64,000 bases of DNA from Phil1 sp964487565 (GCA_964487565.1 CAZARN010000001.1:182350-246349), one strand, 5' to 3'; shown: positions 33,201 to 42,527, numbered from the stretch's first letter. Notes: generated by a model from the letters alone, not told the origin. Numbers and translations are program-made.

Positions 33201-33432
33201 CCTCGTGCAGCATGCCAACGCGGTCATCCGGGTGCACTGATTGCAATGTTCCTGTGCCGAAAAATCTGGCGCGCTCATCACGGCGGGCGTTTATCATGCG
33301 ATAGAACCCGTCGTTGACAAACTTCATATCAACAACCGAACCGGTCACGTCAAATATGCCTACGCCTGAAGGGATCTCGTTGAGCGCGTCAAGCGCCGTT
33401 GCAGCGCCAACAGAAGATATATCATTTTCCAT
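30244..33432 (-). CDS. Cytoplasmic hybrid histidine kinase (multi-PAS, receiver)
   Basis: This 1062-residue protein has no membrane helix. At least four PAS segments occupy residues ~20-670 (for example LNEIPSGVGIFDVTGSVVDM, and PAC-like FEYRFRNVLNDGSYLWIGIR). Next come HisKA (SGMSHDLRTPLNGVLSFTAF), HATPase (NLISNAIKYTPEGG, VEDNGIGMS, GTGLGLSIVKRYVD) and a receiver (LLCEDNIMNTEIA, phosphoacceptor in AILMDIRMPVMDGYEA, AYVTKPIDP). The start at MENDISS was chosen because it fits the PAS domain boundary; a longer frame begins 25 codons upstream and has no better ribosome site. A very similar plan to the kinases on either side implies duplication within the locus. Confidence 0.9.
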   Translation of the reverse strand: MENDISSVGAATALDALNEIPSGVGIFDVTGSVVDMKFVNDGFYRMINARRDERARFFGTGTLQSVHPDDRVGMLHEVVASIRENRIFEYRFRNVLNDGSYLWIGIRATHKPLNDKTERFFASYYNVDKYINENSKLEAYSSDLDEILGNIPGGVAVFSESCGEIRLKYANMGFYELHHGSREYWLKRSEDPVEWLFAEDQDMFIKAFETVKYGNKDDNSVAYRVTGEDGNVHWVGNRFKRAYISDGTQYYYATFMDLDKLKSAEQRMEETRRMYEAAVEESNLVVWEYDIENHRITMAENEFTRYDYRKFGLPKVTENAPYALIPYIDDAYVDTFLEMYRQVDSGAARASCEVWYKLKPGTEPRCERIIYTTLFDANGKPAKAYGIGQNITQQKLARAEYDRLRAQMTENLADVVSSTQLNISKNLYIDGYSPYPYVEKSLERKTADEHFIAAAEAIPNDTIRNDVLKTFVCSNLSMLFKEGTQRIEHTYPVRTSCGGILWVCTTLRMMQNPSTGDIEAITYAKDITKQKRNHEIVSRLASTGCDFIGVIDVAEHIFEMHTSNWQNVNVRAGEIVDYDVIRKKLADNCVAPEKRQALLQAGETAVLEQALKEKTQYIVTYEYISRSAPAAMLRKQVVLSWLNDDEKEILCIQQDVTEAYRKEQEQIAALEAAKNEADAANEAKSTFLSGMSHDLRTPLNGVLSFTAFALKENDPQKKQDYIRKIDVSGKLLLDLINDTLELSRIESGKASVEIEAVMPNDLIPVVTTALRPSAELKNLSFETDFSIDADTPIWCDKLKLQKIAMNLISNAIKYTPEGGKVSVGLRTVPTEKMGGCYLITVEDNGIGMSEEFVKHMYEPFSQEKRSDSIQQLGTGLGLSIVKRYVDLMNGRIDVETRLHKGTRIRVYIPVSAENRNLMKIKAGKDYMRSLAGRHVLLCEDNIMNTEIAVMLLKDRGIEVDTAENGKVGLEKFMASDIGGYNAILMDIRMPVMDGYEAVKRIRALPRADAARIPIIAMTADAFEESVREAKLTGMDAYVTKPIDPALLYDTLANALGCATRNV

Positions 33433-33553
33433 ACTTCTCACCACCCGCGTACAATACTTTTTGAGGGCGTTGCCGTTTTCTCGGCGCCGGTAGGCGCCAT
33501 GCGACAACGATCGCTGTTTCAGCCGTTAAATCAGGTATATGCTCGCTCATCCG

Positions 33554-35643
33554 TCATTGCTCGGGAAAGAATTGAGCGAAAATTATGCTGGCTATCCCGT
33601 TCATACCCCAAAAATGCAGCGCCATTCGGATCCTTCGCCGTTGTCTGTCAATGTTTTCAATGCAGTAATTGCAGTAAGCCGCAGCTTTGTGATCTGCCGC
33701 CTTGCGAAATGTTTCCAGTATCAGGCTCACGTCTTCATCGGCTATGCTCGGCTGCTCCATAATGCCGCTTTGCCTGTCGATGCAGAAGTTTACGCCGAAA
33801 AAGGAACTGAAACTTGCATTTACGCGAAGGATGCGAAGCCGCTCGGGAGTATACTCATAGACGGCGGCAGGTTCCTCCAACGTGTTGAAGATCAGCTCGC
33901 TGCGCGGTTCTCCTGACCAGATCACATGGGTGATCTCACCAAGATTCCCATACCGCTTTTGCGTTGCCGCCTGATGCGCGCCGCGAACAAGCTCTTCATA
34001 ATCCTCAACAGGCATCGGCCGCGCGAAATAATAGCCCTGAACGTAATTGCAGCCAATGCTTTTTAGGAATTTGACCTGCTCGGCCGTTTCCACCCCTTCC
34101 ATAATAACGGGCGTATTGAGCCATCCCGCCATAAGAACAGTGGACGCAAGGATACTGTGGCTGCGTTCCGTGTCCGACTCGTCGGCAAGGAATTTCATGT
34201 CGATCTTGAGCACGTTCACATGAATATCCTTAAGGGTGTTCAGCGAGGAATACCCGCTTCCGAAATCATCCATCAATATGATGAAGCCATACTCCTGCAG
34301 TTCCTTTACGACGCGCTCCATGATCTCGGGATTTGCCATATAGGCGCTTTCCGTCATTTCCAACTGCAGCAGCGCGGGCGGCAAACGGTATTTGGTCACA
34401 AGCTCCGTCAGCGAATCAACCAAATGCGGGTTGTACAGGTTGACGCGGGATACATTGACCGAAACCGGGCCCGGCTCCTGCCCTTCGTCGATCCATTTTC
34501 TCAAAAGGATGCAGACATGCTCCCACATGTAATAATCCACTTTGCCGATGAAACCGTTCTGCTCAAACACGGGAATAAAAAGTCCCGGCGAGAGCACCCC
34601 TCTTTCCGGATGATTCCAGCGGATCAACGCCTCCGCGCCATAGGGCTTTTCTGTGGTAAGGTCGTATTTGGGCTGCAAATACACCCGGAACTGTTCCTCA
34701 TCCATGGCATGCTGCATTTCGTTGACGATCCACTGGCTTTTGAGCACACGCTCGCTCATTTCCGGTTTGTAGTAGCTCACATATTCCATGTAGCTTTCTT
34801 TGCATTGGCGGGCGGCAAGCGTTGCAAGCTCATACATCTTCTGCGGCTTCACACAAGGGTCGTCTATCTCATACACGCCGAAGGAGGGCACAATACGATA
34901 TTCCGTGTTGTATTCCGCAAGCTCACGGACGGCAGACTCGGCTTCCTTCCGAATGACCTCTTCCTGATCGGGGAGGCAGATGCAAACACATCGGCGTTGA
35001 TCCGGCCATACACGCACGGGCTGTAACTCATCGAAACCCGGCGAAGCTTGTCCGCAATGGCGCAAAGCAGCCTATTGCCTTCCTCCTCGCCCCAAAATGA
35101 GTTATAGGTCTGGAAGTGATCGATATCTAGCCGTATCATTGCGAATTTTTCGTTCGGATGTGCGGCAAGAAACTGACTTACCTCATTGAAAAATGCGTTT
35201 CGGTTGAGCAGATCGGTCAGCGGATCGTGCTCGCTCGCATACTGCATCTGACTGAGAAAGTAAAACCGACTGCGGATAATGACGTTCTTGAGCCTGGTCA
35301 ACAGGGTGGCGGGCTGATATGGTTTGGAAACAAAGTCCCATGCGCCGAGATCAAGCACCTTTTGCTCGATATTGTCATTCGTATCACCTGTCATTGCGAT
35401 CACGGGACACTCGGAAAAGTCGGTCTCCTTGAGACGGCACAGAAACTCATAGCCATCCATGACGGGCATTATAATGTCAAGAAGGATCGCGGCAATTTCC
35501 GGATGGACGGATAACTGCTCCAATGCTTCTTCCCCGTTTTCGGCTTCGATCACACAATAATCGAGGCTTAAAAGATTTGAAAGGATCAGGCGGTTGATTT
35601 TTTGATCTTCAACGATCAGGACCGTAAGTTTATCCTTTTCCAT
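33554..35643 (-). pseudogene. REC-GGDEF(degenerate)-EAL protein interrupted by a 1-base frameshift
   Basis: The first frame (GAGGAG, then MEKDKLTVLIVEDQKINRLI) encodes a receiver (phosphoacceptor in LLDIIMPVMDGYEF, KPYQP) and most of a GGDEF domain whose signature is degraded to NADVF. Near 34980 the frame breaks: ADVFA continues only one base over as ICLPDQEEVIRKEAES, as if one base after TTTGC were lost. The second frame holds the EAL domain (AEALIRWNHPERG, MDDFGSGYSSLNTLKD, MEGVETAEQVKFLKSIG) with its catalytic motifs intact, and a C-terminal PAS-like tail. If intact it would be a phosphorylation-controlled c-di-GMP phosphodiesterase. Sequencing error is possible. Confidence 0.85.
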
Positions 35644-35794
35644 TGCTGTACTCCTCATTGCGGCATACTGCCGGAAGCTTTTGCGGACGGTTTCCCGAAA
35701 AAATGTATACTGCATATGATGACTGTCGGCAAAGTGTGAACCGCCGGAGCAGTACGGTCATATGCTTAAATACAGCTTTCGTCTCTCGCGTCGC

Positions 35795-36163
35795 TCAGCT
35801 GTTGCTTTCAAGCAGATTTTCAAGTTCTTTTTTAAGACGGGACAGCGCCTGATAGTGCTCCTGCATGTTGTCAAGCCTGCCGTTGCGCAGAGACTCCACG
35901 ATATAACAAACCTCTTCATACATGGGCGTCAGTCCCATGTTCCCGATAACGCCCTTGAGGGTGTGCGCCGCGTCAAACGCGGCCGCGACGTCTTCTGCAT
36001 CAAGAGCGACGCCCAATTTTGAAAAATTCTCCTCATTGGGTATCTGCGCAAGCATACTGCAATAGAAATCACGGTTATCGATAAAGCGCGGCAATGCCCC
36101 CTTTATATCGCAGCCGCGAATTGTCAGCGCCAGGATGATATCGTTTTGTTGCTTTTCGGTCAT
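35795..36163 (-). CDS. Free-standing HPt phosphotransfer protein
   Basis: This 122-residue all-helical protein has the phosphoaccepting histidine at H67 in AAFDAAHTLKGVIGN, followed by MGLTPMY and the closing helices typical of Hpt domains. Hpt proteins carry phosphate between the receiver of a hybrid kinase and a terminal response regulator. It lies 18 bases after the stop of the double-receiver kinase and just before the REC-GGDEF-EAL gene, so a relay from the hybrid kinase receivers to the EAL protein's receiver is the simplest model. This routing is inferred from gene order only. Confidence 0.9.
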   Translation of the reverse strand: MTEKQQNDIILALTIRGCDIKGALPRFIDNRDFYCSMLAQIPNEENFSKLGVALDAEDVAAAFDAAHTLKGVIGNMGLTPMYEEVCYIVESLRNGRLDNMQEHYQALSRLKKELENLLESNS

Positions 36164-36181
36164 ATAAATGGCTCCTGCTTT

Positions 36182-39100
36182 TCAGTCGATTGTATTTATT
36201 GCATGCTGAAGCGTGCTGTACATCAGTTCCGGATCGATCGGCTTTGAAAGATGCGCGTTCATTCCGGCAGCGCGGCTTTTTTCCACATCCTCGTCAAAGG
36301 CGTTTGCGGTCATGGCGATGATGGGGATCGTTTTTGCGTCGGGTCTGTCCCAATGCCTGATATTGACCGTCGCCTGAAGCCCGTCCATCATCGGCATGCG
36401 CACATCCATCAGGATGGCGTCGTATGTTCCGACTGGGCTTTGCACGAACTTTTCCAAAGCCCTGAGGCCGTTGGGCACACGGTCTACCGTAAAGTGCTTG
36501 TCCTCGAGCAGAGTTTTGGCGATCTCGGCGTTCAGATCATTGTCTTCGGCCACAAGGATGCGCTTTCCGGTAAAGTCAAAAGCCGTCTTGGGATGCTCGA
36601 CGTTTTTCTCTGCGCCTAGCGCCCGTTCAAACGCGGATACCAAGGTCGAACGAAGCAGCGGCTTGGATATCATTATGTTCGCCCCCGCGGCGCGCGCCTC
36701 CGCCTCGATGGACTGCCAGTCATAGGCCGAAACAATGATTATCGTCACGTCGGGACCGACAATGCGGCGGATCTTCTGCGTGGTCTCGATACCATCCATG
36801 TCGGGCATTTTCCAGTCGATCAGAATGAAGTCGTAATATTTTTTGCGTGCGGATCTCATGCGCACTCGGTCAACGGCTTCCCGCCCCGAGGTCACCCATT
36901 CTCCGACCATGCCGATCTCCTTGAGAATGTTTTGAGTCTGCTCACAGATCAAAAGATCGTCATCGACGATGAGCGCGTGCAGGTCCTGAAGATCGGTCTG
37001 AAGCTTCGGCGCGTGCAAAACGGTCTGATCGACGGTGAGGGGCACGTCGACTGTGAATTCGCTGCCCACGCCCACAATGCTGCGCACGGAAATGCTCCCG
37101 CCCATCAAGCCGACAAGATTCTTTGTTATCGCAAGACCGAGCCCGGTGCCGCCGAACACAGTTGTTGTGGAAGTATCCACCTGCTCGAACGCATCAAAAA
37201 TCCGCTCCAGATTTGCCGCGGCGATCCCGCAGCCCGTATCGCTTACGACAAACCTTATCTTTTCCTGTTTCTTTTCTCTGCCGAGTATACTGACGTCCAG
37301 GGAGATCTTACCCTTATCCGTGAACTTCACGGCGTTGCCCAAAACATTCACAAGCACCTGCTGAAGCTTCATTTCATCGCCGATATACGAATCGCAGATC
37401 TCGCTTGAGACAGTACACTCGAAATCGATCTCTTTCGAATGGACCTGAGGATAAATCAGATTGTTTATTTCCGCAATGAACTCGGGGAAGGAGAAGCTGT
37501 CGTTCTTGAGCAGCATCTTGCCGCTTTCGATACGCGACATATCAAGAATGTCATTTATCAGCGACAGCAGATACCGGGCCGACAAACCGATCTTGGCGAC
37601 GCAGTCGGCTGTTTTTTCGGGGTCGTTCATGGATTGCGCGGCAATGGTATCCATGCCGATGATCGCATTGAGCGGGGTGCGGATCTCATGGCTCATGCGG
37701 GAAAGAAAATTCGATTTTGCGCTGCTTGCCTGATTCGCCGCCAGCAACGCCGCCGCCAGCCGCTCGCGGCTTTCGCGTTCCTGCTCGAAGATCGCGGTAA
37801 CATCAGAGAGGAGGAACACGATCACATCGCGGTGGTCATCCAGATAGAAAATATCGTTCTTCATGCGCCGGTGAGGATTCCCCGGAAGCTCGTCGGCGGT
37901 TTGCCGTCTTGTGTTATAAACGGTATAAAACCGTTTCTCTTTCAAAGCGGCCTTGATGGTTTCGGGGTTCAGACAGCTTTTGTATTCTTCTATGCTGTCC
38001 TGCGCAATAAATGTGCTTGCCGCTTTATCGAGCACATCGGAATACAGTTTGCCGTTCAATTCCAGAAGCTCGCAGTCCGTTCCCGAAATGACCGAGAAAA
38101 CGCCGGATTGCAGATCAATGCAGGAAACGCAAGCATAGTTTTTTTCAATAATATCCTTGCAGGCAAGCTCCCTGATGACCTCGTGATGGATGTCTTTCGT
38201 ATAGTAAAATGCGATCAGATCGCCGCTGTCGGGATCGGGAAGGACTTCAACATTGGTCAGCACCCAGCGGACCATGTTGTTGACATACCTTCTGTAACGT
38301 ATCTCCGCGCTGTATTGCCCGTTCCTGACCGCAAGGCGTATCGCGCTGCTGCTGAAGGTCGAAATGAAAAGCTCCCTGTCTTTTGCATCGGGAATACGCG
38401 CCGCAGCCCTCAAAAGGATCTCACGGGTCTCGGGGTTGGTGCAGGCAAGGGCGGGGCAGATGCCGATCGCCTCTTCAAGGATCTCAGGGGAGATCTCTGA
38501 GCTGAGCACAATCTCGTCTTTTGTCTTGATATCCGGGCGTGTAAGCTTTGTGAGATTGAACGAAAACGACTCGAACACGCCGCCTTCAAGCGTTTTCAGA
38601 TGCATACGTTCCTGACGCAGACGCTCCGCGGCCTGCGTTCTTTCGGTTACATCGATTGAATTTCCCTGCGCGCGGACGGTTTGACCCGAATTGTTCCGGA
38701 TCGCCTTCATGGTGATCTTTTCCCAGATAAGTTTGTCCTTGTAAACAAAGCGCACCGTACATTCGGCCCTGTCGGCGCCTCCGTCTATGGCTGAAACCAT
38801 GTTGCGATATGCTTTTGCATCCTCGTCGGGTATTTTTGTATATGCCAAAAAATCGTCGGGATAGTTCTCCCATACGGTGGGAAGATTGGAAAAGCGGCTG
38901 TTCAGCATCAGGTTTTCGCAGCGCGACCGGCCGGGATAATAAGTGAAGAACTGAAGATCCGTGTTCAAAATGGACTCCGCCAGATTGTCGCGGCTTTCCT
39001 CAAGCTTTTCTTCCGCTTGCTTTTGGGTGTCAAGATTGTTGTAGGCTGCATAAAAATACCGGATCCCGTCTTTTTCGTATGCCGCGCACATCCGTATGCC

Positions 39101-39808
39101 TACCCAATGAAACATCCCGTCGTCGCCGCTCACCCGGTAGTTTGCGTTTCCGATCGCATCCGCCGCGTTCTCGATCCGGCGGAATTCCTTTGCAACCAGC
39201 TCCCTGTCTTCGCTGAAAACAAACTCCATCACGCCCGTGCCGATAAGCCGGTCGAGCGATCTGTCCCGGCAATGATGAACCTCAAAAAAACCGTTGTTCG
39301 CAAAGTCGAGCAGCAGATCATCGCCTTCCGGATGCAAAATGGCAACCCCGCACGGGATTTTGCCGATGAGGCCAATATAGCCCTCTGCGTTCCTCGCACG
39401 TTCCTCAAGCCGGATCTCGTCCGAAATGTCACGGCTGATACCGTACAGCCCGACAATATTGCCGTCCGCATCATGGAGCGCCCGTTTCCATGTTTTCGTC
39501 CAACGCTGTCTGCCGTTCAGATCGGGGAGCCGCTCGACCATTCCGATGATGGGCTTGCCGCTCTCCAGCACCCGGAGGTCATCCGCACGGTATTTTTCAG
39601 CCAGTTCTTCAGGGAAAATATCAAAGTCCGTCTTCCCGATAAACCCTGATGATGAATCAAGTCCCGCCATTCGCGCCATGACTTCACTGCCGCCGTGATA
39701 TACGGAATGCACATCCTTGACGAACATATATTCATCACTGTTTTGCATCATTTCCTGAAGCGCGTCATTGACGAGAGCGCACTTGTCTGTTTGCTTCAAT
39801 CCGTTCAT
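36182..39808 (-). CDS. Cytoplasmic hybrid histidine kinase with two receivers (BarA/TorS-like architecture)
   Basis: This 1208-residue protein is soluble. PAS domains occupy ~1-670 (first one DEYMFVKDVHSVYHGGSEVM, PAC-like GISRDISDEIRLEERA). HisKA is at SRMSHEIRTPLNAIIGMDTI, then HATPase (NVLGNAVKFTDKG, SDTGCGIA, GTGLGLAITKNLVG), receiver 1 (LIVDDDLLICEQT, phosphoacceptor in LIDWKMPDMDG) and receiver 2 (LVAEDNDLNAEIA, ILMDVRMPMMDG, HLSKPIDPE). Tandem receivers usually allow gated phosphate flow. The gene follows the MarR gene by 13 bases and precedes the Hpt gene by 18 bases, so marR-kinase-hpt form one operon. The ligand seen by the PAS domains is unknown. Confidence 0.93.
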   Translation of the reverse strand: MNGLKQTDKCALVNDALQEMMQNSDEYMFVKDVHSVYHGGSEVMARMAGLDSSSGFIGKTDFDIFPEELAEKYRADDLRVLESGKPIIGMVERLPDLNGRQRWTKTWKRALHDADGNIVGLYGISRDISDEIRLEERARNAEGYIGLIGKIPCGVAILHPEGDDLLLDFANNGFFEVHHCRDRSLDRLIGTGVMEFVFSEDRELVAKEFRRIENAADAIGNANYRVSGDDGMFHWVGIRMCAAYEKDGIRYFYAAYNNLDTQKQAEEKLEESRDNLAESILNTDLQFFTYYPGRSRCENLMLNSRFSNLPTVWENYPDDFLAYTKIPDEDAKAYRNMVSAIDGGADRAECTVRFVYKDKLIWEKITMKAIRNNSGQTVRAQGNSIDVTERTQAAERLRQERMHLKTLEGGVFESFSFNLTKLTRPDIKTKDEIVLSSEISPEILEEAIGICPALACTNPETREILLRAAARIPDAKDRELFISTFSSSAIRLAVRNGQYSAEIRYRRYVNNMVRWVLTNVEVLPDPDSGDLIAFYYTKDIHHEVIRELACKDIIEKNYACVSCIDLQSGVFSVISGTDCELLELNGKLYSDVLDKAASTFIAQDSIEEYKSCLNPETIKAALKEKRFYTVYNTRRQTADELPGNPHRRMKNDIFYLDDHRDVIVFLLSDVTAIFEQERESRERLAAALLAANQASSAKSNFLSRMSHEIRTPLNAIIGMDTIAAQSMNDPEKTADCVAKIGLSARYLLSLINDILDMSRIESGKMLLKNDSFSFPEFIAEINNLIYPQVHSKEIDFECTVSSEICDSYIGDEMKLQQVLVNVLGNAVKFTDKGKISLDVSILGREKKQEKIRFVVSDTGCGIAAANLERIFDAFEQVDTSTTTVFGGTGLGLAITKNLVGLMGGSISVRSIVGVGSEFTVDVPLTVDQTVLHAPKLQTDLQDLHALIVDDDLLICEQTQNILKEIGMVGEWVTSGREAVDRVRMRSARKKYYDFILIDWKMPDMDGIETTQKIRRIVGPDVTIIIVSAYDWQSIEAEARAAGANIMISKPLLRSTLVSAFERALGAEKNVEHPKTAFDFTGKRILVAEDNDLNAEIAKTLLEDKHFTVDRVPNGLRALEKFVQSPVGTYDAILMDVRMPMMDGLQATVNIRHWDRPDAKTIPIIAMTANAFDEDVEKSRAAGMNAHLSKPIDPELMYSTLQHAINTID

Positions 39809-39821
39809 CTGAATCCATTCC

Positions 39822-40250
39822 CTATTCTCTGTCTATAAGCATTTCCGAGCTGTCTATCATTTTCATGCAAAGACGATCGAACTCCGCGTTTTCCTCTTCG
39901 GAAAGGGATCCGGAGATCATCCGCGCCCACTTTTTGTGTACTTCCATTGTCGATGTATATTTTGCCGCGCCTGATACCGTCAAAGAAATAATGTTTGATC
40001 GCTTGTCCGCAGGATTGGTTTTGCGCACAACACATTTGCTGCGTTCCAAACGTTTTAACGCTCTTGCGACCGTGGATTCTTCCATGCTGTATGCCGCCGC
40101 TATTTCCTGCTGGCTGGCATAACGGTGCGCCAGTAAGTATATGCCTATCCTTGCATTCGTCTCGTTGCTGTCCATATGCATTTTCCGGCATTCCTGCGCA
40201 CGGTATTTCCGACCCGCATTGACAAGTTTCCATAATATCGAAAAATCCAT
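39822..40250 (-). CDS. MarR-family transcriptional regulator
   Basis: This 142-residue winged-helix protein: ASQQEIAAAYSMEESTVARA is the helix-turn-helix with recognition helix, and VVRKTNPADKRSNIISLTVSG is the wing with the conserved D-x-R. GGAGG lies seven bases upstream of the chosen ATG; an earlier in-frame ATG 55 codons upstream has no ribosome site and lies in AT-rich promoter DNA. It is the first gene of the operon with the double-receiver kinase and Hpt, suggesting it sets expression of the whole signalling block. Its ligand is unknown. Confidence 0.92.
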   Translation of the reverse strand: MDFSILWKLVNAGRKYRAQECRKMHMDSNETNARIGIYLLAHRYASQQEIAAAYSMEESTVARALKRLERSKCVVRKTNPADKRSNIISLTVSGAAKYTSTMEVHKKWARMISGSLSEEENAEFDRLCMKMIDSSEMLIDRE

Positions 40251-40610
40251 TTGCCGCCTCCGGTCAGTTACGCTCGGGACAGAACCGTGAAAAATCATGT
40301 AATTTATGGCAAAAAAAATAAAACAAGTCAAATTGTTCCGGCTCGATCTGATATTGAAATCGCATCTTATATGTATCCAAAACCAGTTTGATGGTTCCTT
40401 CCGGTCACGATGCAACGTGCTGTCAAAATAACGGTTTTGAAAGTATTTGCACCAGTAATATACTTAACATACGTATTATATTTATCATTGTTTTGAAGGG
40501 CAATTCGTAATGGACAAGTAGCGCCTGATGTGTATTAAAACGCTTCTTTTGTGTATCAATCCGGATATTGTGTGATATAATGGTAGAAAATGTAAAACCA
40601 GGGGGCTGAA
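40251..40610. promoter_or_regulatory. AT-rich divergent control region (marR / araC-type)
   Basis: This 360-base region without genes is richer in A+T than its surroundings. On the minus strand TTGACT (complement of 40326-40331) with a long T-tract and ATAAAT is a candidate marR promoter. On the plus strand the extended -10 TGATATAAT (40573-40581) leads to the AraC-type gene. Two direct repeats GTGTATTAA (40530-40538) and GTGTATCAA (40551-40559) are exactly 21 bases, two helical turns, apart; the second overlaps the -35 position, as in AraC-family activator sites. Confidence 0.65.
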
Positions 40611-41486
40611 ATGGTTCAAAATATCTCAAAAAACTTCCAGAATATCTGCACGACGAATCAGTCCTATGTCGATAATTGCATAGATGATATAAGGGTCAGA
40701 CTGATCGGCTGCGGCGTGCGCAACACCGGCGTCGACATGGTTGAGAATTTTATATTTCCTGCTTTCATGATCGTCTATTACAGGCAGGGATCCGTAAGGA
40801 TCCGTTATAAGGGAGGGTCGGTTGACCTTGTCCCGGGAACATTTTATGTATTTCATCCTTATGAGATTTATGACGGCAGAAGACTGGGCAATGATGATTT
40901 GTCGTTTTCATATCTTCAGTTTGATATCACGCCTTTTATGGAACGATATGCGTTTGGCAATGTTTTCATTCCTGCCGATGGCAATATATTGAACAACGAA
41001 CGATATTGTCGATACGGTAAAATGCTAGACGAGCTTGCGACTTCCGATCTGGAGGAGGAAGGTAAACCGGCGCTTCTGCGGCAATTGGCGAAGTGCATCA
41101 TTGCGCAGATCCTTTTTGACCAACACAATCAAATCGATCTTTCGGATCGGTTCCCGATAAGCTGGAAATCAAAACTTATCAACGATACGTTCCAATATGT
41201 TGCCAAACACATGGATGAGCCTATCATGATAAGCGAAATCCTTCAGGAGCTGGCAATAAGCAAAACGAGCCTTGAGCGTACTTTCCGCAAAGTGCTGAAC
41301 TGTACCCCGCAGCAGGCGATATTGACGTTCAAAATCGAACGCGCAATAGAATTGCTGCATTACGGTGAATCCATAAAAAAAGCCGCGAAGGATCTCGGCT
41401 TTAGTTCGGTTTATCATTTCAGCAATACTTTCAAACGTATTACGGGGATCAGACCGACGGAATACCAGGAGTGGAAAAAGCTGTGA
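40611..41486 (+). CDS. AraC-family transcriptional regulator
   Basis: This 291-residue protein has an N-terminal cupin-like ligand domain (~30-150: GSVRIRYKGGSVDLVPGTFY and FHPYEIYD) and a C-terminal double helix-turn-helix (~190-290: ISEILQELAISKTSLERTFR and KKAAKDLGFSSVYHFSNTFK, with GIRPTEYQEW at the end). It probably senses a sugar or similar small molecule and acts at the paired 9-base repeats ahead of its own promoter. GGGGG precedes the ATG. It is divergent from the marR operon; whether it also controls the signalling block cannot be read. Confidence 0.92.
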   Translation: MVQNISKNFQNICTTNQSYVDNCIDDIRVRLIGCGVRNTGVDMVENFIFPAFMIVYYRQGSVRIRYKGGSVDLVPGTFYVFHPYEIYDGRRLGNDDLSFSYLQFDITPFMERYAFGNVFIPADGNILNNERYCRYGKMLDELATSDLEEEGKPALLRQLAKCIIAQILFDQHNQIDLSDRFPISWKSKLINDTFQYVAKHMDEPIMISEILQELAISKTSLERTFRKVLNCTPQQAILTFKIERAIELLHYGESIKKAAKDLGFSSVYHFSNTFKRITGIRPTEYQEWKKL

Positions 41487-41576
41487 CCGATCATGCCGCA
41501 TGGCGCAGGCAAAAGGCGGCCGGCATACTGCCCGCGCCGCCGCGCCGGCGCGCCGCGGCCGCATTTTGCGACCTGA

Positions 41577-42527
41577 TCAAAACAGGTCAAGCGAGTGATC
41601 CAGATATATTTTCTCCCTGACATTGAGCCGATACTCGGGCTTCGTCAGGTAATACAGCAGAAATTCAAGGATCATGGCGCTGCCGAGACTTCGCCCTTCG
41701 ATCTTGAAATCGGAAAAACCCATGGGAAGATACACGTTTGTGATATCCTCTGTTCCGATGAAGCCCGGGTTCTTCATCGCCTTTGAAAAAACATAGCCCT
41801 CGGCGGCGTCGGGCGCGCTGCAAATATGCTCCGGGCAGTCATCCCCGAGCGCTTTGCGACTGACGTTCTCATAACAGGCCTTCCTGTCGCGACAAATAAA
41901 CGAGCAGCACTCATTGCAGAGAAATTCGACCTTTCCCCTTTGTGCGCAGGAGAGCATCTTCAGCTTGCCGAACTGTTTGTTCAGACGGAAATCAGGCACG
42001 ACATATCTGAATTCCTCCCTGTCGAGCTCCTGCGCGAACCGGTCAAAATCCGTAATGACCTTTGTTGTGGAGGAGACGAAGTAAAGCCCGGGATAACGCT
42101 CTCTGATATATTGCAAAAGAAGATCCGAATGGATGATGACGCCGTTTTGCACGGCGCCGTTGTTTTCGAAAGCGGCGCAAAGGTCGTTGCATTTCCTGTC
42201 GGACAGGTGTTCTTCACGAAGCAGGGAATTGCTGAACGTCAGCCTTGCCGAGATACCGTACCCGCGCGTCAGCGCCAGCACGCTCCCGGCGTTGTCGCCG
42301 CCGAATCCCACGCGCCCTCCGCCCCACAGACAGTCCGCCGGCGCGCCGTAAACGGAAGCAATGTCGCACCAGTCATAAAAATATTCCCTGTGCTCATAAA
42401 AAAGCGGCAGGAACAGCTTGTACAACCCGTAAAACTCAAACAGACCGGGCAGGTGATACCCGGCGCGTCTGACGGGCGCCGCGCTTTCATCCGGTTTGTA
42501 TGACGTTTCAGCCGCCTCGTTTATCAT
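41577..42527 (-). CDS. U32-peptidase-like (TIM-barrel) protein, tentative
   Basis: This 316-residue protein resembles the clostridial U32-like/collagenase-related proteins: an early GLYKLFLPLFYEHREYFYDW segment, LTFSNSLLREEHLSD, GVIIHSDLLLQYIRERYPG, an STTKVITD strand, VVPDFRLNKQFG, then VEFLCNECC with further Cys in CRDRKAC and CPEHIC. U32 proteins often bind a metal or Fe-S centre through such a Cys set and act on peptides or in tRNA/ubiquinone hydroxylation, but no catalytic claim can be made here. Stands alone between the AraC gene (convergent) and a lipoprotein. Moderate confidence in family only. Confidence 0.5.
   Translation of the reverse strand: MINEAAETSYKPDESAAPVRRAGYHLPGLFEFYGLYKLFLPLFYEHREYFYDWCDIASVYGAPADCLWGGGRVGFGGDNAGSVLALTRGYGISARLTFSNSLLREEHLSDRKCNDLCAAFENNGAVQNGVIIHSDLLLQYIRERYPGLYFVSSTTKVITDFDRFAQELDREEFRYVVPDFRLNKQFGKLKMLSCAQRGKVEFLCNECCSFICRDRKACYENVSRKALGDDCPEHICSAPDAAEGYVFSKAMKNPGFIGTEDITNVYLPMGFSDFKIEGRSLGSAMILEFLLYYLTKPEYRLNVREKIYLDHSLDLF

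Noticed and set aside
37439..38500. Plus-strand frame of 353 codons
   Set aside because: Antisense to the double-receiver kinase; no recognisable domain.
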